Source: Stutzerimonas stutzeri | Lineage (GTDB): Bacteria; Pseudomonadota; Gammaproteobacteria; Pseudomonadales; Pseudomonadaceae | Assembly (NCBI RefSeq): GCF_000590475.1 | Contig: NZ_CP007441.1 | Location: 3,974,660 to 4,038,659, forward strand | Reading direction: 5' to 3' | Length of the DNA: 64,000 bases | In this document: piece by piece, positions 9,402 to 18,173 of the stretch | Layout of the letters: every line of letters starts with the position of its first letter | Position numbering within the stretch: the first letter of the stretch is position 1 | The notes under the pieces: model-generated | The model's input: the letters and a program-made list of their open reading frames with translations, nothing else | Database searches by the model: none | Told to the model about the DNA's origin: nothing | Translations under genes and position numbers: made by a program

Positions 9402-9413
9402 TTTGTATACAAA
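9402..9413. promoter_or_regulatory. TTTGTATACAAA operator-like palindrome
   Basis: A perfect 12-bp palindrome about 155 bases upstream of the nucleobase permease. A related half-site, GCATACAAAA, lies at 9525-9534. TTGTATACAA-type words are typical operators of FadR/VanR-subfamily GntR repressors. No such regulator gene lies in the window, so the cognate protein is unknown. Confidence 0.45.
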
Positions 9414-9567
9414 AGTTCTAACGCAAAGCCCTTCCACGTCTACGCTTCATTGAGGTTCGGTACAGCGAAGCTGTCGTCGCCCCCCGAACTGTTCGCGAGC
9501 CCTGCCATACGCGGAACAAGAACTGCATACAAAAAAATGCCCACAGTCTTGCTCAGAGCGCACCCAG

Positions 9568-11040
9568 ATGAATCATGACGACTTCAAGATCAAACAGATC
9601 GATCCCAGTCTGTATAACGCTGACCTTGCTCCGCTCGCCCCGGCAAAACGCAAGTGGGGCTGGTTCGAAATCTTCAACGTCTGGTCCAACGACATACAAA
9701 GTCTGTTCGGCTACACCCTCGCGGCGACGCTGTTCATCAGTTACGGCCTGAATGGCTGGGCCGTGCTGGCGGGCATCGTGCTGGCGGGCTTTATCGTCAT
9801 GGGGCTGGTGCAGCTGACCGGCAAACCCAGCGTCAAGTACGGCATCCCATTCCCGGTCATGGCACGCGCCAGCATGGGCGTGCGCGGCGCGAACTTCCCC
9901 GCAGTCGTACGCGGCATCGTGGCGATCTTCTGGTACGGCGTGCAGACCTACTTCGCCTCGACCGCGGTCGCCTTGCTGATTCGCACCCTGGCGGGCCCCG
10001 GCTCGGAAACCACCCTGCTGGGCCTGACCGCGATCGACTGGATTGCCTACGTGATCGTCTGCGTCTTCCAGGTCGCCTTGTTCATACGCGGCGTGGATTG
10101 GATCACGCGTTTCCTCAATTGGGCCGGCCCGCTGGTGTATCTGGTGATGATCGCCATGATGATCGCCATCTGTTATCAGGCCGGTCCAAGCCTGGCGGGC
10201 GCGCTGGGCAGTATCTTCAGCGGCACGGGCAGCTACGCCGGTGGGCAGGTCGCGGCCTTCGCCGCCGTCGTTGGCACCATGGTCGCCTACTTCGCAGCCG
10301 TGGTGATCAACTACGGCGATTTCGCCCGTTTCGTAAAGGACGAGCGGCAAATGCGCATCGGCAACTTTCTCGGCCTGCCGGTGAGCCTGGCGATCTTCTC
10401 GCTGATCGCCCTGGTGATCACTGCCGGCACTGTAGTGGTATTCGGCGAGACGCTGACCAATCCCACCGACATCGTCGCGCGTATCGACAACGTCGGCCTG
10501 ACCCTGATCGCCGCCATCACTTTCTTTGCGGCCACGGTGGGCATCAACCTGGTTGCTAACTTCATTCCGCCGGCCTATGACATCGCTAACCTGTCGCCTT
10601 CGCGCATCAGTGCACGCACGGGTGGTTTCATCACAGCTGCTATTGCCTTCTTCATCGGCGCGCTGTGGGTGTCCTTCATCAGCGCTGTGGGCATTGCCGC
10701 CTTCGTCGATACGCTGGGTGCCGTGCTGGCGCCGTTGTACGGCATCATCGTGGCCGACTACTACCTGGTCCGCCGGCAACGGCTGGATGTGCAACAGCTG
10801 TTCTCGGCTGAGCCCGGTTCCGCCTACTACTTCAACGCTGGGTGGAATCGCAAGGCGATCATCGCGTTCGGCGTCAGCTCGGTTTTTTCAGTGGCTTCGG
10901 TCTGGACCCCGGGGCTGGAAAGTCTGTCGGGCTTCGCCTGGCTGCTCGGCGCCTTGTTCGGCGCGGTGGTTCACTACCTGCTGATGCGCAAGCAAATCCT
11001 TCCAACCAGCGCCACGCCTCGGGTCACGAGTCAGGCGTAA
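9568..11040 (+). CDS. NCS1-family nucleobase/hydantoin:cation symporter
   Basis: Inner-membrane importer of the nucleobase:cation symporter-1 family, 490 residues with about twelve hydrophobic helices. Family signatures are the NVWSNDIQSLFGYTLAATLF region in helix 1, KYGIPFPVMARASMGVRGAN (about residues 91-110), the INYGDFARFVKDERQMRIGN loop (about 250) and LAPLYGIIVADYYLVRRQ (about 387). Substrate is not fixed by sequence; cytosine, uracil, allantoin or hydantoin are all possible. Next to urease, a purine or ureide source that yields urea would make sense. The likely operator palindrome lies upstream, and a 10-bp hairpin lies just after the stop. Confidence 0.85.
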   Translation: MNHDDFKIKQIDPSLYNADLAPLAPAKRKWGWFEIFNVWSNDIQSLFGYTLAATLFISYGLNGWAVLAGIVLAGFIVMGLVQLTGKPSVKYGIPFPVMARASMGVRGANFPAVVRGIVAIFWYGVQTYFASTAVALLIRTLAGPGSETTLLGLTAIDWIAYVIVCVFQVALFIRGVDWITRFLNWAGPLVYLVMIAMMIAICYQAGPSLAGALGSIFSGTGSYAGGQVAAFAAVVGTMVAYFAAVVINYGDFARFVKDERQMRIGNFLGLPVSLAIFSLIALVITAGTVVVFGETLTNPTDIVARIDNVGLTLIAAITFFAATVGINLVANFIPPAYDIANLSPSRISARTGGFITAAIAFFIGALWVSFISAVGIAAFVDTLGAVLAPLYGIIVADYYLVRRQRLDVQQLFSAEPGSAYYFNAGWNRKAIIAFGVSSVFSVASVWTPGLESLSGFAWLLGALFGAVVHYLLMRKQILPTSATPRVTSQA

Positions 11041-11051
11041 CTATCGATGCA

Positions 11052-11080
11052 AATCGGACCGGTCGGTCTACGGTCCGATT
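11052..11080 (+). terminator. Hairpin after the NCS1 permease gene
   Basis: Perfect 10-bp stem AATCGGACCG/CGGTCCGATT with a 9-base loop, 12 bases past the permease stop. There is no clear T-tract after it, so termination efficiency is uncertain. Confidence 0.45.
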
Positions 11081-11140
11081 CAGCTTCGTTATGCACTCAT
11101 GATAAAGTGCCTGGCCGCCACCACGCCGCCGTTGCATTTC

Positions 11141-12328
11141 ATGAACCGATCGGTAACTGCAGACATCTCGGCTATCAGCCGCATCAACGCCGTGCCGGCG
11201 ATCCTTCAGGTGATATCTGAAACCACGGGTCTTCGGTTCGCTGCGGTAGCACGCGTCACCGGCGATTCGTGGACAGCCTGCGCTGTGCTCGACCGGATCA
11301 ATTTCGGTCTGCAGGTCGGCGGCGAACTGGATGTGACCACTACGTTGTGCCACGAAATACATGCCTCCCACGAAACCATAATCATCGGCCATGTGAGTGA
11401 GGACGAGCGCTACTGCAATCACCACACCCCCAAGATGTATGGCTTCGAGAGCTATATCTCGACCCCGGTTTTCCGCACCGACGGACGTTTTTTCGGCACC
11501 GTCTGCGCGCTTGACCCGTTGCCGGCCAACTTGGCGGAGATCTCGGTCCTGCCGATGATGGAGTCCTTCGCCAAGCTGCTGGCCGTTCAACTGGAAGCAG
11601 AGGAACGCTTTGAAGCAACCGAAGCAGCTCTGCTCGATGCCCAGCAGACGGCAGAACTGCGCGAGCAGTTTATTGCCCTGCTCGGGCATGACCTGCGTAA
11701 TCCGCTTTCATCGATCATGTCAGGCGCGCAGCTGCTTCTGAGACGTTCAACCGAAGCCGCGATTACCGGGATTGCCGAGCACATGCTCACGGCGACCCGC
11801 CGTGCGTCGCGCCTGGTGGACGACGTGCTGGACTTCGCGCGAGGACGGCTGGGCAATGGCATCCCGTTGCAGAGCAATGAATGCGACACGCTGCATGACA
11901 CCTTGACGCATATCGTTTCGGAGATGCGCAGCGCCTATCCGCAACGGGTAATCGAGGCTGACATCGAACCACTCGAGCGTGTCCGCTGCGATGCGGACCG
12001 TCTTGCGCAACTGCTGTCCAATTTGCTCGCCAATGCGCTGGTTCATGGGGCAGCGGAAGGGCCGGTGTATGTAAAAGCGCGCATTGAGAATGGGTGCCTG
12101 CTGCTGTCGGTGAACAACCAAGGCGAGCCCATACCGGCAGACCGCCTGACGCGGTTATTCCAACCTTACTGGCGAGAGGCATCGAACACCCAATCAGGAC
12201 TTGGTCTGGGGCTGTATATCGCCAACGAAATAGCCACGTCCCATGGTGGCAGGATGTACGTAACCTCTTCCGCCGAAGCGGGGACCACATTCACTTTCAG
12301 CATGCCGACAGGAGCTGCCTTCGTTTAG
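11141..12328 (+). CDS. GAF-domain sensor histidine kinase
   Basis: Probably a soluble two-component sensor kinase of about 395 residues with no membrane segment. Residues about 10-160 are a GAF domain (LQVISETTGLRFAAVARVTG; STPVFRTDGRFFGTVCALDP). A HisKA box follows with the phospho-acceptor in LLGHDLRNPLSSIMSG (about 195), then an HATPase_c domain with N-box LLSNLLANALVHG and G2 box GLGLGLYIANE. The G1 box is degenerate (VNNQGEPI), which is common in this kinase group. An upstream ATG at 11099 adds 14 residues; neither start has a strong ribosome site. No response regulator is adjacent, so it is an orphan kinase with unknown signal. Confidence 0.85.
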   Translation: MNRSVTADISAISRINAVPAILQVISETTGLRFAAVARVTGDSWTACAVLDRINFGLQVGGELDVTTTLCHEIHASHETIIIGHVSEDERYCNHHTPKMYGFESYISTPVFRTDGRFFGTVCALDPLPANLAEISVLPMMESFAKLLAVQLEAEERFEATEAALLDAQQTAELREQFIALLGHDLRNPLSSIMSGAQLLLRRSTEAAITGIAEHMLTATRRASRLVDDVLDFARGRLGNGIPLQSNECDTLHDTLTHIVSEMRSAYPQRVIEADIEPLERVRCDADRLAQLLSNLLANALVHGAAEGPVYVKARIENGCLLLSVNNQGEPIPADRLTRLFQPYWREASNTQSGLGLGLYIANEIATSHGGRMYVTSSAEAGTTFTFSMPTGAAFV

Positions 12329-12771
12329 GCGTGTTCTGCCTTCATCAGGTCGTAAGCGTCGAGATAGGCGCCCGCCAGCTGGGTCTTCTGCCGATCACTG
12401 AGTAGTTTGCCGGCCATCTGGAAAAACTTGTGTTCTTCTTCCTGCAGATGGTGATGAACCTTGTCCGACAACTTGCGAGCCTGGGCGAGCCAGCTCGGAC
12501 TGCTGGGGTCGGTGTCCTCCAGCGCCTCGACCATCTCATCCATTTCGTGATGCTCGGCGATTGCATGACGGGACAGGTCGACGCCACTGTCGTCGTGCAT
12601 CAGGGGGATATAGAAGTGCCGCTCCTCTGCAACCGAATGCACCCAGAGTTCATACTTGAGCTGAGCGAACAGGTCGTGCCGCTCGGCGCTGTCGCCACTG
12701 GTCTGCACCAGACGCTCGGACAATTCGCGCTGGATATCGTGACTCAGGCGTAGTGCTTCGAAAATCATCAT
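12325..12771 (-). CDS. Hemerythrin HHE domain protein
   Basis: Small four-helix di-iron protein, 148 residues. It carries the spaced His/Glu ligands of the HHE fold: RLSHDIQREL, HSVAEERHFY, AEHHEMDEMVEAL and HHHLQEEEHKFF. Bacterial relatives bind oxygen or nitric oxide or act in iron or redox sensing; which applies here is unknown. I chose the ATG at 12771, with AGGA ten bases upstream, over a longer frame that reaches 12843. It converges on the kinase gene with a 4-base overlap of stop codons. Confidence 0.85.
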   Translation of the reverse strand: MMIFEALRLSHDIQRELSERLVQTSGDSAERHDLFAQLKYELWVHSVAEERHFYIPLMHDDSGVDLSRHAIAEHHEMDEMVEALEDTDPSSPSWLAQARKLSDKVHHHLQEEEHKFFQMAGKLLSDRQKTQLAGAYLDAYDLMKAEHA

Positions 12772-12867
12772 GACGTTATTCCTCATCCATGAAACGGTGG
12801 GCGATCCGGGTGTGACAGGCCGCCGAGCCACGAGTGCCTGCATTACCGAAATTTTTCGCTCCCCGGC

Positions 12868-13134
12868 TCAACGCAGCTGGCTATCCTTGCTGCCACGGCG
12901 GTTGTAGCCACTGAATTTTGCTTCCTGCTTATCCAGCTCGGTTTGACAGTTGATGCATAGCCTTACCCCCGGAACCGCCTGACGCCGCGCCTCGGGAATC
13001 TTGGCATCGCACTCCTCGCACCGAGCCAGGCTTTCGCCGCGCCCAAGCCGGCTACGCGCACGCTGCACCGCATCATCAATGGTGCTGTCGATCTGATCCT
13101 GAACGGCACCTTCGTTTGCCCAACCAGTGGCCAT
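12868..13134 (-). CDS. DksA/TraR-type zinc-finger protein, YbiI-like
   Basis: Cytoplasmic protein of 88 residues, the same length as E. coli YbiI. The C-terminal zinc finger is CEECDAKIPEARR...CINCQ, followed by the conserved tail GYNRRGSKDSQLR. The start MATGWANEG follows a strong GGAGG site; a slightly longer frame (ATG 13158) has none. DksA-superfamily proteins bind RNA polymerase through the secondary channel, but this short form lacks the long coiled coil, so activity is unproven. Confidence 0.88.
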   Translation of the reverse strand: MATGWANEGAVQDQIDSTIDDAVQRARSRLGRGESLARCEECDAKIPEARRQAVPGVRLCINCQTELDKQEAKFSGYNRRGSKDSQLR

Positions 13135-13433
13135 CGCAACCTCCCGCGCATTCGGCAACAGAGTCTATGGGTTGGAGTGCCGGCCCCCCAGCACCGTTCA
13201 ATAGCGCCGTTTCCGATAAACGCGGCCGCACGGCATAACTCAACGTCGCCACCCGTCGATTCGCTGGCGTCAAAACGACGAGCGGGGCTCATCTGTGAAT
13301 TGCATTGTCTATCCTTCCAGCCGATCGATATAAAGTCAGATCCGAACACCGAGCTAGACGCTCTGCTACGAGCCTTTGCTTCGATGTGGTCGCGTGACGG
13401 CCGTCATTAGCCAATTAACCGGGAAAGCGGTGC

Positions 13434-14153
13434 ATGTACAAAAACGTTCTGACGGCGCTGATCGTTTGCCTCAGCGGATGTGCCAGCCAACCGGAAGTCG
13501 TTGAGCGCGAGGTAGGCCAGTTCGATCTGCGCCTTGGCACGGCCCCCAGCCGCAGCATGGCTCAAGGACTCGTCAGCCCAACTGCGGCCAGCACCTTTCG
13601 CGGCGGGCTGGATCTGACGCACGAAAGCGGTTGGTATGTCGGCCAGTGGGCGCCCAGCATGGGCATACTCGAGGGCAAACAGCTGGAGCTCGATACCTAT
13701 GCTGGCTACATGCAGCATCGTTTCGACCAGGCGCCAGGCTACGAGCTGGGCGTCATCCGCTACAGCTATCCCGAGCTGGAGGATGCGGACCGACACGAGT
13801 TCTATGCAGGCTTCAATTTGGCAGGTAGTCGGCTTGGTGGCGCACTGAGCAGCGGGCCGGGTCGCACCGACAGCACCCTGCTATTGGAACTGGGCGCCGT
13901 CAGCCCGCTCGCCGTCGACCTGCGCCTGAAGTATGCCAGCCACTCGATGGACAGCCCGATGTATTACCCCGGCGGCCGCGTTGAGGTCTTCAATGACTGG
14001 TCGCTGAATCTGTCGAAGCCCTGGCTGGGCATGCGCATGGACCTTTCCTACACCGACTCCAGCCTCCGTGGCAGCGAGTGCGGTGTCTACTCGGGGCAAA
14101 ACAGCTACTGCGAAAGCTATTTCATGTTCAAGGCCGAGCGCTCGCTGTTCTAG
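13434..14153 (+). CDS. TorF-like putative outer-membrane lipoprotein (TIGR02001 family)
   Basis: Exported protein of 239 residues. The N-terminus has a short lipoprotein signal with lipobox LSGC (Cys about 16). The rest alternates like a beta-barrel: FDLRLGTAPSRSMAQGLVSP, LDLTHESGWYVGQWAPSMG, LELDTYAGYMQHRF, a Gcw_chp/TorF pattern. Family members are described as putative porins of unknown substrate, and many have a plain signal peptide rather than a lipobox. It converges on the MFS gene, sharing 4 bases at the stops. Confidence 0.7.
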   Translation: MYKNVLTALIVCLSGCASQPEVVEREVGQFDLRLGTAPSRSMAQGLVSPTAASTFRGGLDLTHESGWYVGQWAPSMGILEGKQLELDTYAGYMQHRFDQAPGYELGVIRYSYPELEDADRHEFYAGFNLAGSRLGGALSSGPGRTDSTLLLELGAVSPLAVDLRLKYASHSMDSPMYYPGGRVEVFNDWSLNLSKPWLGMRMDLSYTDSSLRGSECGVYSGQNSYCESYFMFKAERSLF

Positions 14154-15319
14154 CCGCGCTGGCAGGCTTGCTTGAAGCGCAGCCGCGCGTGCCAGACGGC
14201 CAGAAGGAAGGCGCCCGCGGCAAATCCGTAAAGCAGGGCGACATTGCCGTCCTGATAGAGCCAGGATCCGAGTACCGGCCCGGCGGCCATGCCCATGAAG
14301 CGGAAGAAGTTATAACTGCCGACTGCGGTGGCTCGGTTGTGCGGATACAGATCCATCAACAGGGTGGTCTGTACCGGCAGGGACAATCCGAGAAACAATC
14401 CGAACGCGCTCACAGCCAGCACCAGAGCGGCTAGCGACCATTGCGCCACAGCGATGAACAACAGCACGCTGAGCGCGTTCAAGGTCGCTGTAATGATCAA
14501 TGCCGGCCGAGGTCGCCATCGGCCCAACAGTCGCCCCCCGGCGAAACTGCCGACCACTACGGCAATCGACAATGGTAGAAACACCAGCCCCTTTTCACTC
14601 GCACTCAGACCGTAGGCGGTGTCGAGCACACGTGGCATGAACACCAGGTAATTGTAGAAAGCGTAATACTGCACGAAGCTCAGCAACATGATCGCCAGGC
14701 CCTGCCGATTACGCGCTACGTCCAGGTATTCGCTGGGATGGAAAGCACGGGGCGTGCTGTTCGCCGGGCGGGTTTCTTCCAGCCAGATGGCATTGCTCAG
14801 CAAAGCGACACCGCCCACCACGGCCAGCAACAGGAACACGTAATGGAAATCCACGTGCTCGCCAACGAAACCGCCCACCACCGGTCCAACCACCGGCCCC
14901 AACGCCACCATCATCTGAAAGGAGCCCATCGCCCGGCCGCGCTCGGCGCCCTCGAACCGATCGCCGATTACCGTAACCGCCACCACCGCACCTGCCGCGA
15001 TGCCCACCGCCTGCAGCGCTCGAAACATCAACAATGTTTCGATATGGGTGGACATGAAACAGCCGATCGACGCGACGACATAACACGCCAGGCCGAGCAG
15101 CAGGCAACGTCGCCTCCCGCTTCGATCCACCAGCGGGCCGTAGATGATCTGCATGAAGGCCAGCACGAAGGTGAAAATCGAGATACTCAGGTTGATCAAA
15201 AATGGCGTTGTCTGCAGCGCCTCGCCCAGCTCCGGCAGGATCGGCGCATAGACCGTTTGCGTGAAAGGGCCGAGAAACGCGGCGAATGCCACCATGAAGG
15301 TCAACAGGCGTGGGCTCAT
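14150..15319 (-). CDS. MFS drug-resistance transporter, Bcr/CflA type
   Basis: Twelve-helix inner-membrane proton-driven exporter, 389 residues. MFS motif A appears as YGPLVDRSGRRR after helix 2, and motif C-like GPVVGPVVGGFVGE in helix 5 marks the DHA1 drug exporter branch. The ATG at 15319 follows GGAG; the frame stays open further upstream to 15607 but those residues look noncoding. Substrate unknown. It lies 58 bases downstream of the oxaloacetate decarboxylase gene on the same strand and may be cotranscribed. Confidence 0.85.
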   Translation of the reverse strand: MSPRLLTFMVAFAAFLGPFTQTVYAPILPELGEALQTTPFLINLSISIFTFVLAFMQIIYGPLVDRSGRRRCLLLGLACYVVASIGCFMSTHIETLLMFRALQAVGIAAGAVVAVTVIGDRFEGAERGRAMGSFQMMVALGPVVGPVVGGFVGEHVDFHYVFLLLAVVGGVALLSNAIWLEETRPANSTPRAFHPSEYLDVARNRQGLAIMLLSFVQYYAFYNYLVFMPRVLDTAYGLSASEKGLVFLPLSIAVVVGSFAGGRLLGRWRPRPALIITATLNALSVLLFIAVAQWSLAALVLAVSAFGLFLGLSLPVQTTLLMDLYPHNRATAVGSYNFFRFMGMAAGPVLGSWLYQDGNVALLYGFAAGAFLLAVWHARLRFKQACQRG

Positions 15320-15377
15320 CGGATCTCCGCAAGCACAGGGAAAAGGGACGACGGCAACTGCCGTCAGGCATGACTGG

Positions 15378-16241
15378 TCACTCTTTGACCTGCATGTATT
15401 CCTCGGCCCAGACCATGTATTCCTCGGCGGTCGAGTACTTGACCGACAGCTGCGAGGCGTTGAGGTCCGAAGCATCGATCTGACGCTGTTCGCGCAGGCA
15501 GTCGTAGGTCGCCTTGATCGCGGCGAAGTAGGCTGCATGGCCGTTGACCACGATACGTACGCCGAGCTCCGCCAGCCGGGCGTTGTCGCGCAGTTTCGGG
15601 TTGCCATACGTGACCAGCATCAGCGGCACCTTGAGCTTTTCCGCTACCTGTTCGAGCTGCTCGAAATCCTCGATGCCGACCAGGCAGATGGCATCCGCGC
15701 CGGCCGCCTCGTAGGCCTGTACGCGGGCGATGACCTCTTCCAGGCCGATCACGCCGGCATTGGTGCGCGCGATGACGGCGAGCTCCGGATCGATGCGCGC
15801 CTCGAGTGCTGCCCGTATCTTGCCGACCGCCTCGAACATGCCGATCAGGTCGGTGGACTTGCGCCCGAATTTGGCCGGCAACAGCGTGTCTTCGATGGTC
15901 AACGCGGCAATGCCGGCGCGCTCCAGCTCGACCACGGTGCGCATCACGTTGAGCGCGTTGCCATAACCATGGTCGGCGTCGGCAATAATCGGCAGGCGCG
16001 ACACGCGTCCGATACGGGTCGCCTGTTCGACGAATTCGCTGAGTGTGATCAGTGCGAAATCCGGTGCCGCCAGTACCTGCAGCGAGGCAACCGAGCCGCC
16101 GAGAATGCCTACTTCGAATTCAAGATCGGCGGCGATGCGCGCCGACATTGGGTCGAATACCGAGGCGGTGTGATAGCAGCGATCCGAGGCCAGCAGCCGA
16201 CGGAATTCGTTACGCAGGGAATGATGAGAAATTCGTTGCAT
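15378..16241 (-). CDS. Oxaloacetate decarboxylase, PEP mutase/isocitrate lyase superfamily
   Basis: Cytoplasmic enzyme of 287 residues that decarboxylates oxaloacetate to pyruvate. It closely matches the characterised P. aeruginosa PA4872 protein: CYHTASVFDPMSARIAADL, LPIIADADHGYGNALNVMRT, the EDTLLPAKFGRKSTDLI segment and LMLVTYGNPKLRD. The metal-binding DADHGYGN and the gating-loop EDTLLP are intact. PA4872 sits beside the urease genes in P. aeruginosa as well, so the linkage is old. Annotated genomes often call it isocitrate lyase or methylisocitrate lyase; it lacks the KKCGH active-site motif of those enzymes. Confidence 0.88.
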   Translation of the reverse strand: MQRISHHSLRNEFRRLLASDRCYHTASVFDPMSARIAADLEFEVGILGGSVASLQVLAAPDFALITLSEFVEQATRIGRVSRLPIIADADHGYGNALNVMRTVVELERAGIAALTIEDTLLPAKFGRKSTDLIGMFEAVGKIRAALEARIDPELAVIARTNAGVIGLEEVIARVQAYEAAGADAICLVGIEDFEQLEQVAEKLKVPLMLVTYGNPKLRDNARLAELGVRIVVNGHAAYFAAIKATYDCLREQRQIDASDLNASQLSVKYSTAEEYMVWAEEYMQVKE

Positions 16242-16338
16242 GTGTTTTCCTGATAAAGCGCACGCAAGGGTCGAGTCGCCCCTGTTGAGTCAAGTGTTGG
16301 AAGCTGCGCGGATGGCCCGACGGCACATCCACGTTATT

Positions 16339-17211
16339 TCAAAACCGCGGACGCGGTTGGCGTCCCTGTACGTAGGCCATGCACAGGCCGCTGGCAATGA
16401 TGATCGCCATGCCTGCCATCGCGCCGAGGTCAGGCACATGGCCAAAGGCGAAAAAGCCCACCATCCCGGCGAAGATGATCTGCGCGTAGGTGAACGGCGC
16501 CAGGGTGGCGGCGCTGGCAAAGCGGAACGCGTTGGTCAGAAGCAGGTGCCCGCTCATCGCCATCGCCCCGAGCGCGGCCATCATCACCGCGTCGTGCAGT
16601 GTCGGCGTCTGCCAATTGAAGATCACCAGCACGCTCATCACCAGGCTGCCGACCAGGCTGGTGAGGAAGTTGCTGGTCACCGGGTGATCGGTGGTACTGA
16701 GCCGACGGGTGATCAACTGATAGACCGTGAAACTGATCGCCGCGCCGAAGGGCAGCAGAATCGCTGGGGTGAACAACGCACCGCCCGGACGCACGATGAT
16801 CAGCACGCCAAGCAGACCGCAGCCCACCGCCATCCACTGGCTGTAGCTGACCCGTTCGCCCAGCAGCGCCGATGCGATGGTCACCAGCAGCGGCGTCAGA
16901 AAGATCACCGCCGTGGCCTCAGCCAGCGGGATGTAACCCAGGCCACTGATGAACAACATGCTCACGCAGACCAGGCTCAGGCCACGGCACAGCTGCAGCC
17001 AGGGCCGCAGCGTATGGAACACCCGCCGCCCCATACGCGGCGTGAACAGTGTGAACATCAGAATCGTCTGCGCCAGGTACCGCGCCCAGATCACCAGAAA
17101 GACCGGGTAAAGCTGCGTCAAGTGCTTGGACAGCCCATCGTGCGAGGCCAGGATCAGGCACGAAAAAAGGATGAGCAGGACACCAAGTAAAGGGTGATGT
17201 GAGTTGTTCAA
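16339..17211 (-). CDS. EamA/DMT-family transporter (TTG start)
   Basis: Ten-helix inner-membrane transporter of 290 residues made of two EamA halves (about residues 8-145 and 150-285), each ending in a conserved GE/FGH turn (ALLGERVSYSQWMAVG; FFAFGHVPDLGAMAG). Such proteins export metabolites or amino acids; substrate unknown. The first in-frame start is TTG at 17211 with no good ribosome site, so translation may begin differently from drawn. It lies upstream of, and parallel to, the oxaloacetate decarboxylase gene. Confidence 0.82.
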   Translation of the reverse strand: MNNSHHPLLGVLLILFSCLILASHDGLSKHLTQLYPVFLVIWARYLAQTILMFTLFTPRMGRRVFHTLRPWLQLCRGLSLVCVSMLFISGLGYIPLAEATAVIFLTPLLVTIASALLGERVSYSQWMAVGCGLLGVLIIVRPGGALFTPAILLPFGAAISFTVYQLITRRLSTTDHPVTSNFLTSLVGSLVMSVLVIFNWQTPTLHDAVMMAALGAMAMSGHLLLTNAFRFASAATLAPFTYAQIIFAGMVGFFAFGHVPDLGAMAGMAIIIASGLCMAYVQGRQPRPRF

Positions 17212-17540
17212 GGAGATCGACCGCGAAGATAGGTAGCTACCTAAGAATTATGCCCGCAAATTTTGCTGCCGTCAGTCGCCATATGCCTTTGGCCGACCAA
17301 TCGTACCGGGGAGCAACCGTGGCACGGTGCCAAGCCATTTACTGCAAGAGCGCTAAAACCGTCCCGGCCAGGACGATCACTTATCTGCATCGCTGCCGTA
17401 CCACCCGAGCGCGGGCGTATCGCGAGGACACTGCCCGCCCTACCCTCCGTCGGCGGGCTCACGCTTGTTCGGCCGATCGCGTATGATCGCCGGCCCGTTA
17501 CGGGCCGCACAGCCGGCCCGAGCCCGTTCGAGTGGTTCAG
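17212..17540. other. Divergent intergenic region, no gene seen
   Basis: About 330 bases between the EamA exporter and the GNAT gene. No open frame on either strand resembles a protein, and I could not call a convincing promoter pair, though a TATGAT word lies at 17480-17485. Confidence 0.5.
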
Positions 17541-18041
17541 ATGTTCAAGTTGAGAGCGATGCAGGCGCGCGATATTCCTGCCGTGATGTCGATTCAGGAA
17601 GAATCCTATGCCGCCGAAGTCCTGGAGGACGAAGCGGTGATCCGCGCCCGTTTCGCCGCTTGCCCTCAGTTGGCCTGGGTTGCGGAAGACGCCCTCGGCG
17701 TCTGCGCCTACCTCTTCGCCTACCATTCGCGTGTCGGCGCGGTGACGCCGCTGGATGGCGCGTTCCAGCCCCACGCTGAAGCCGACTGCCTGTACCTTCA
17801 CGATCTCGCCGTATCCGCTCGTGCCAGCGGCCGCGGTATCGGCCCGGCACTGGTACGCAAGAACCTGGAGCAGGCCCGAACCCAGCAACTGCGATATTCG
17901 GCGCTGGTCTCGGTTCAGGATTCGGAAGCGTTCTGGACTCGCCTCGGTTACGCCGCACATACCCAACTGGATCAACCGCAGACCAGCAACCTCGCCAGCT
18001 ATCAGATTCCTGCCGTCTATATGGTGCGTACGCTGCACTGA
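17541..18041 (+). CDS. GNAT-family N-acetyltransferase
   Basis: Acetyl-CoA-dependent acetyltransferase of 166 residues, substrate unknown. The N-terminal RAMQARDIPAVMSIQEESY strand-helix and the acetyl-CoA loop ARASGRGIGPALVRKNLEQA (about residues 93-112) are typical, with the late SEAFWTRLGYA element. A GTG at 17532 is an alternative start three codons upstream. The 160 bases after it form the control region of ureE. Confidence 0.8.
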   Translation: MFKLRAMQARDIPAVMSIQEESYAAEVLEDEAVIRARFAACPQLAWVAEDALGVCAYLFAYHSRVGAVTPLDGAFQPHAEADCLYLHDLAVSARASGRGIGPALVRKNLEQARTQQLRYSALVSVQDSEAFWTRLGYAAHTQLDQPQTSNLASYQIPAVYMVRTLH

Positions 18042-18044
18042 TTC

Positions 18045-18059
18045 GCACCATATCAGTGC
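18045..18059. promoter_or_regulatory. NtrC-type dyad upstream of ureE
   Basis: GCACCATATCAGTGC is a perfect GCAC-N7-GTGC dyad, centred about 128 bases upstream of the predicted sigma-54 start of ureE. A further GCACC half-site lies at 18075-18079. This is the best NtrC match in the window. Confidence 0.65.
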
Positions 18060-18153
18060 GACCTTCTGGCTAACGCACCACGGCGAGACAGCCGAAGCCC
18101 CATTTTCACGCACGCCCCCTTCTGCAACCCGCGTAATAGGCGGTGCGGCAGGT

Positions 18154-18169
18154 TGGCAAGGGCCTTGCT
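18154..18169 (+). promoter_or_regulatory. Sigma-54 promoter of ureEFG
   Basis: TGGCAAGGGCCTTGCT matches the RpoN consensus except A for C at one -24 position, with correct GG-N10-GC spacing (GG 18155-18156, GC 18167-18168). Transcription should start near 18180, giving a 24-base leader to ureE. Confidence 0.75.
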
Positions 18170-18173
18170 CTGC

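Larger units (their letters stand above)
8911..9567. other. Intergenic region after ureC with REP elements
   Basis: No convincing gene on either strand. It holds REP-type palindromes near 9005-9058 and 9219-9245 (GCCAGC..GCTGGC, GCGAGC..GCTCGC, each followed by GCCTAC). A GCCCCTC/GAGGGGC stem-loop lies at 9268-9287 without a T-tract. The last 170 bases contain the TTTGTATACAAA palindrome of the next gene. Confidence 0.65.

Noticed and set aside
9553..10794. 413-residue open frame antisense to the NCS1 permease
   Set aside because: The plus-strand permease has all family motifs; the antisense product is low-complexity and rich in His, Asp and Gln.
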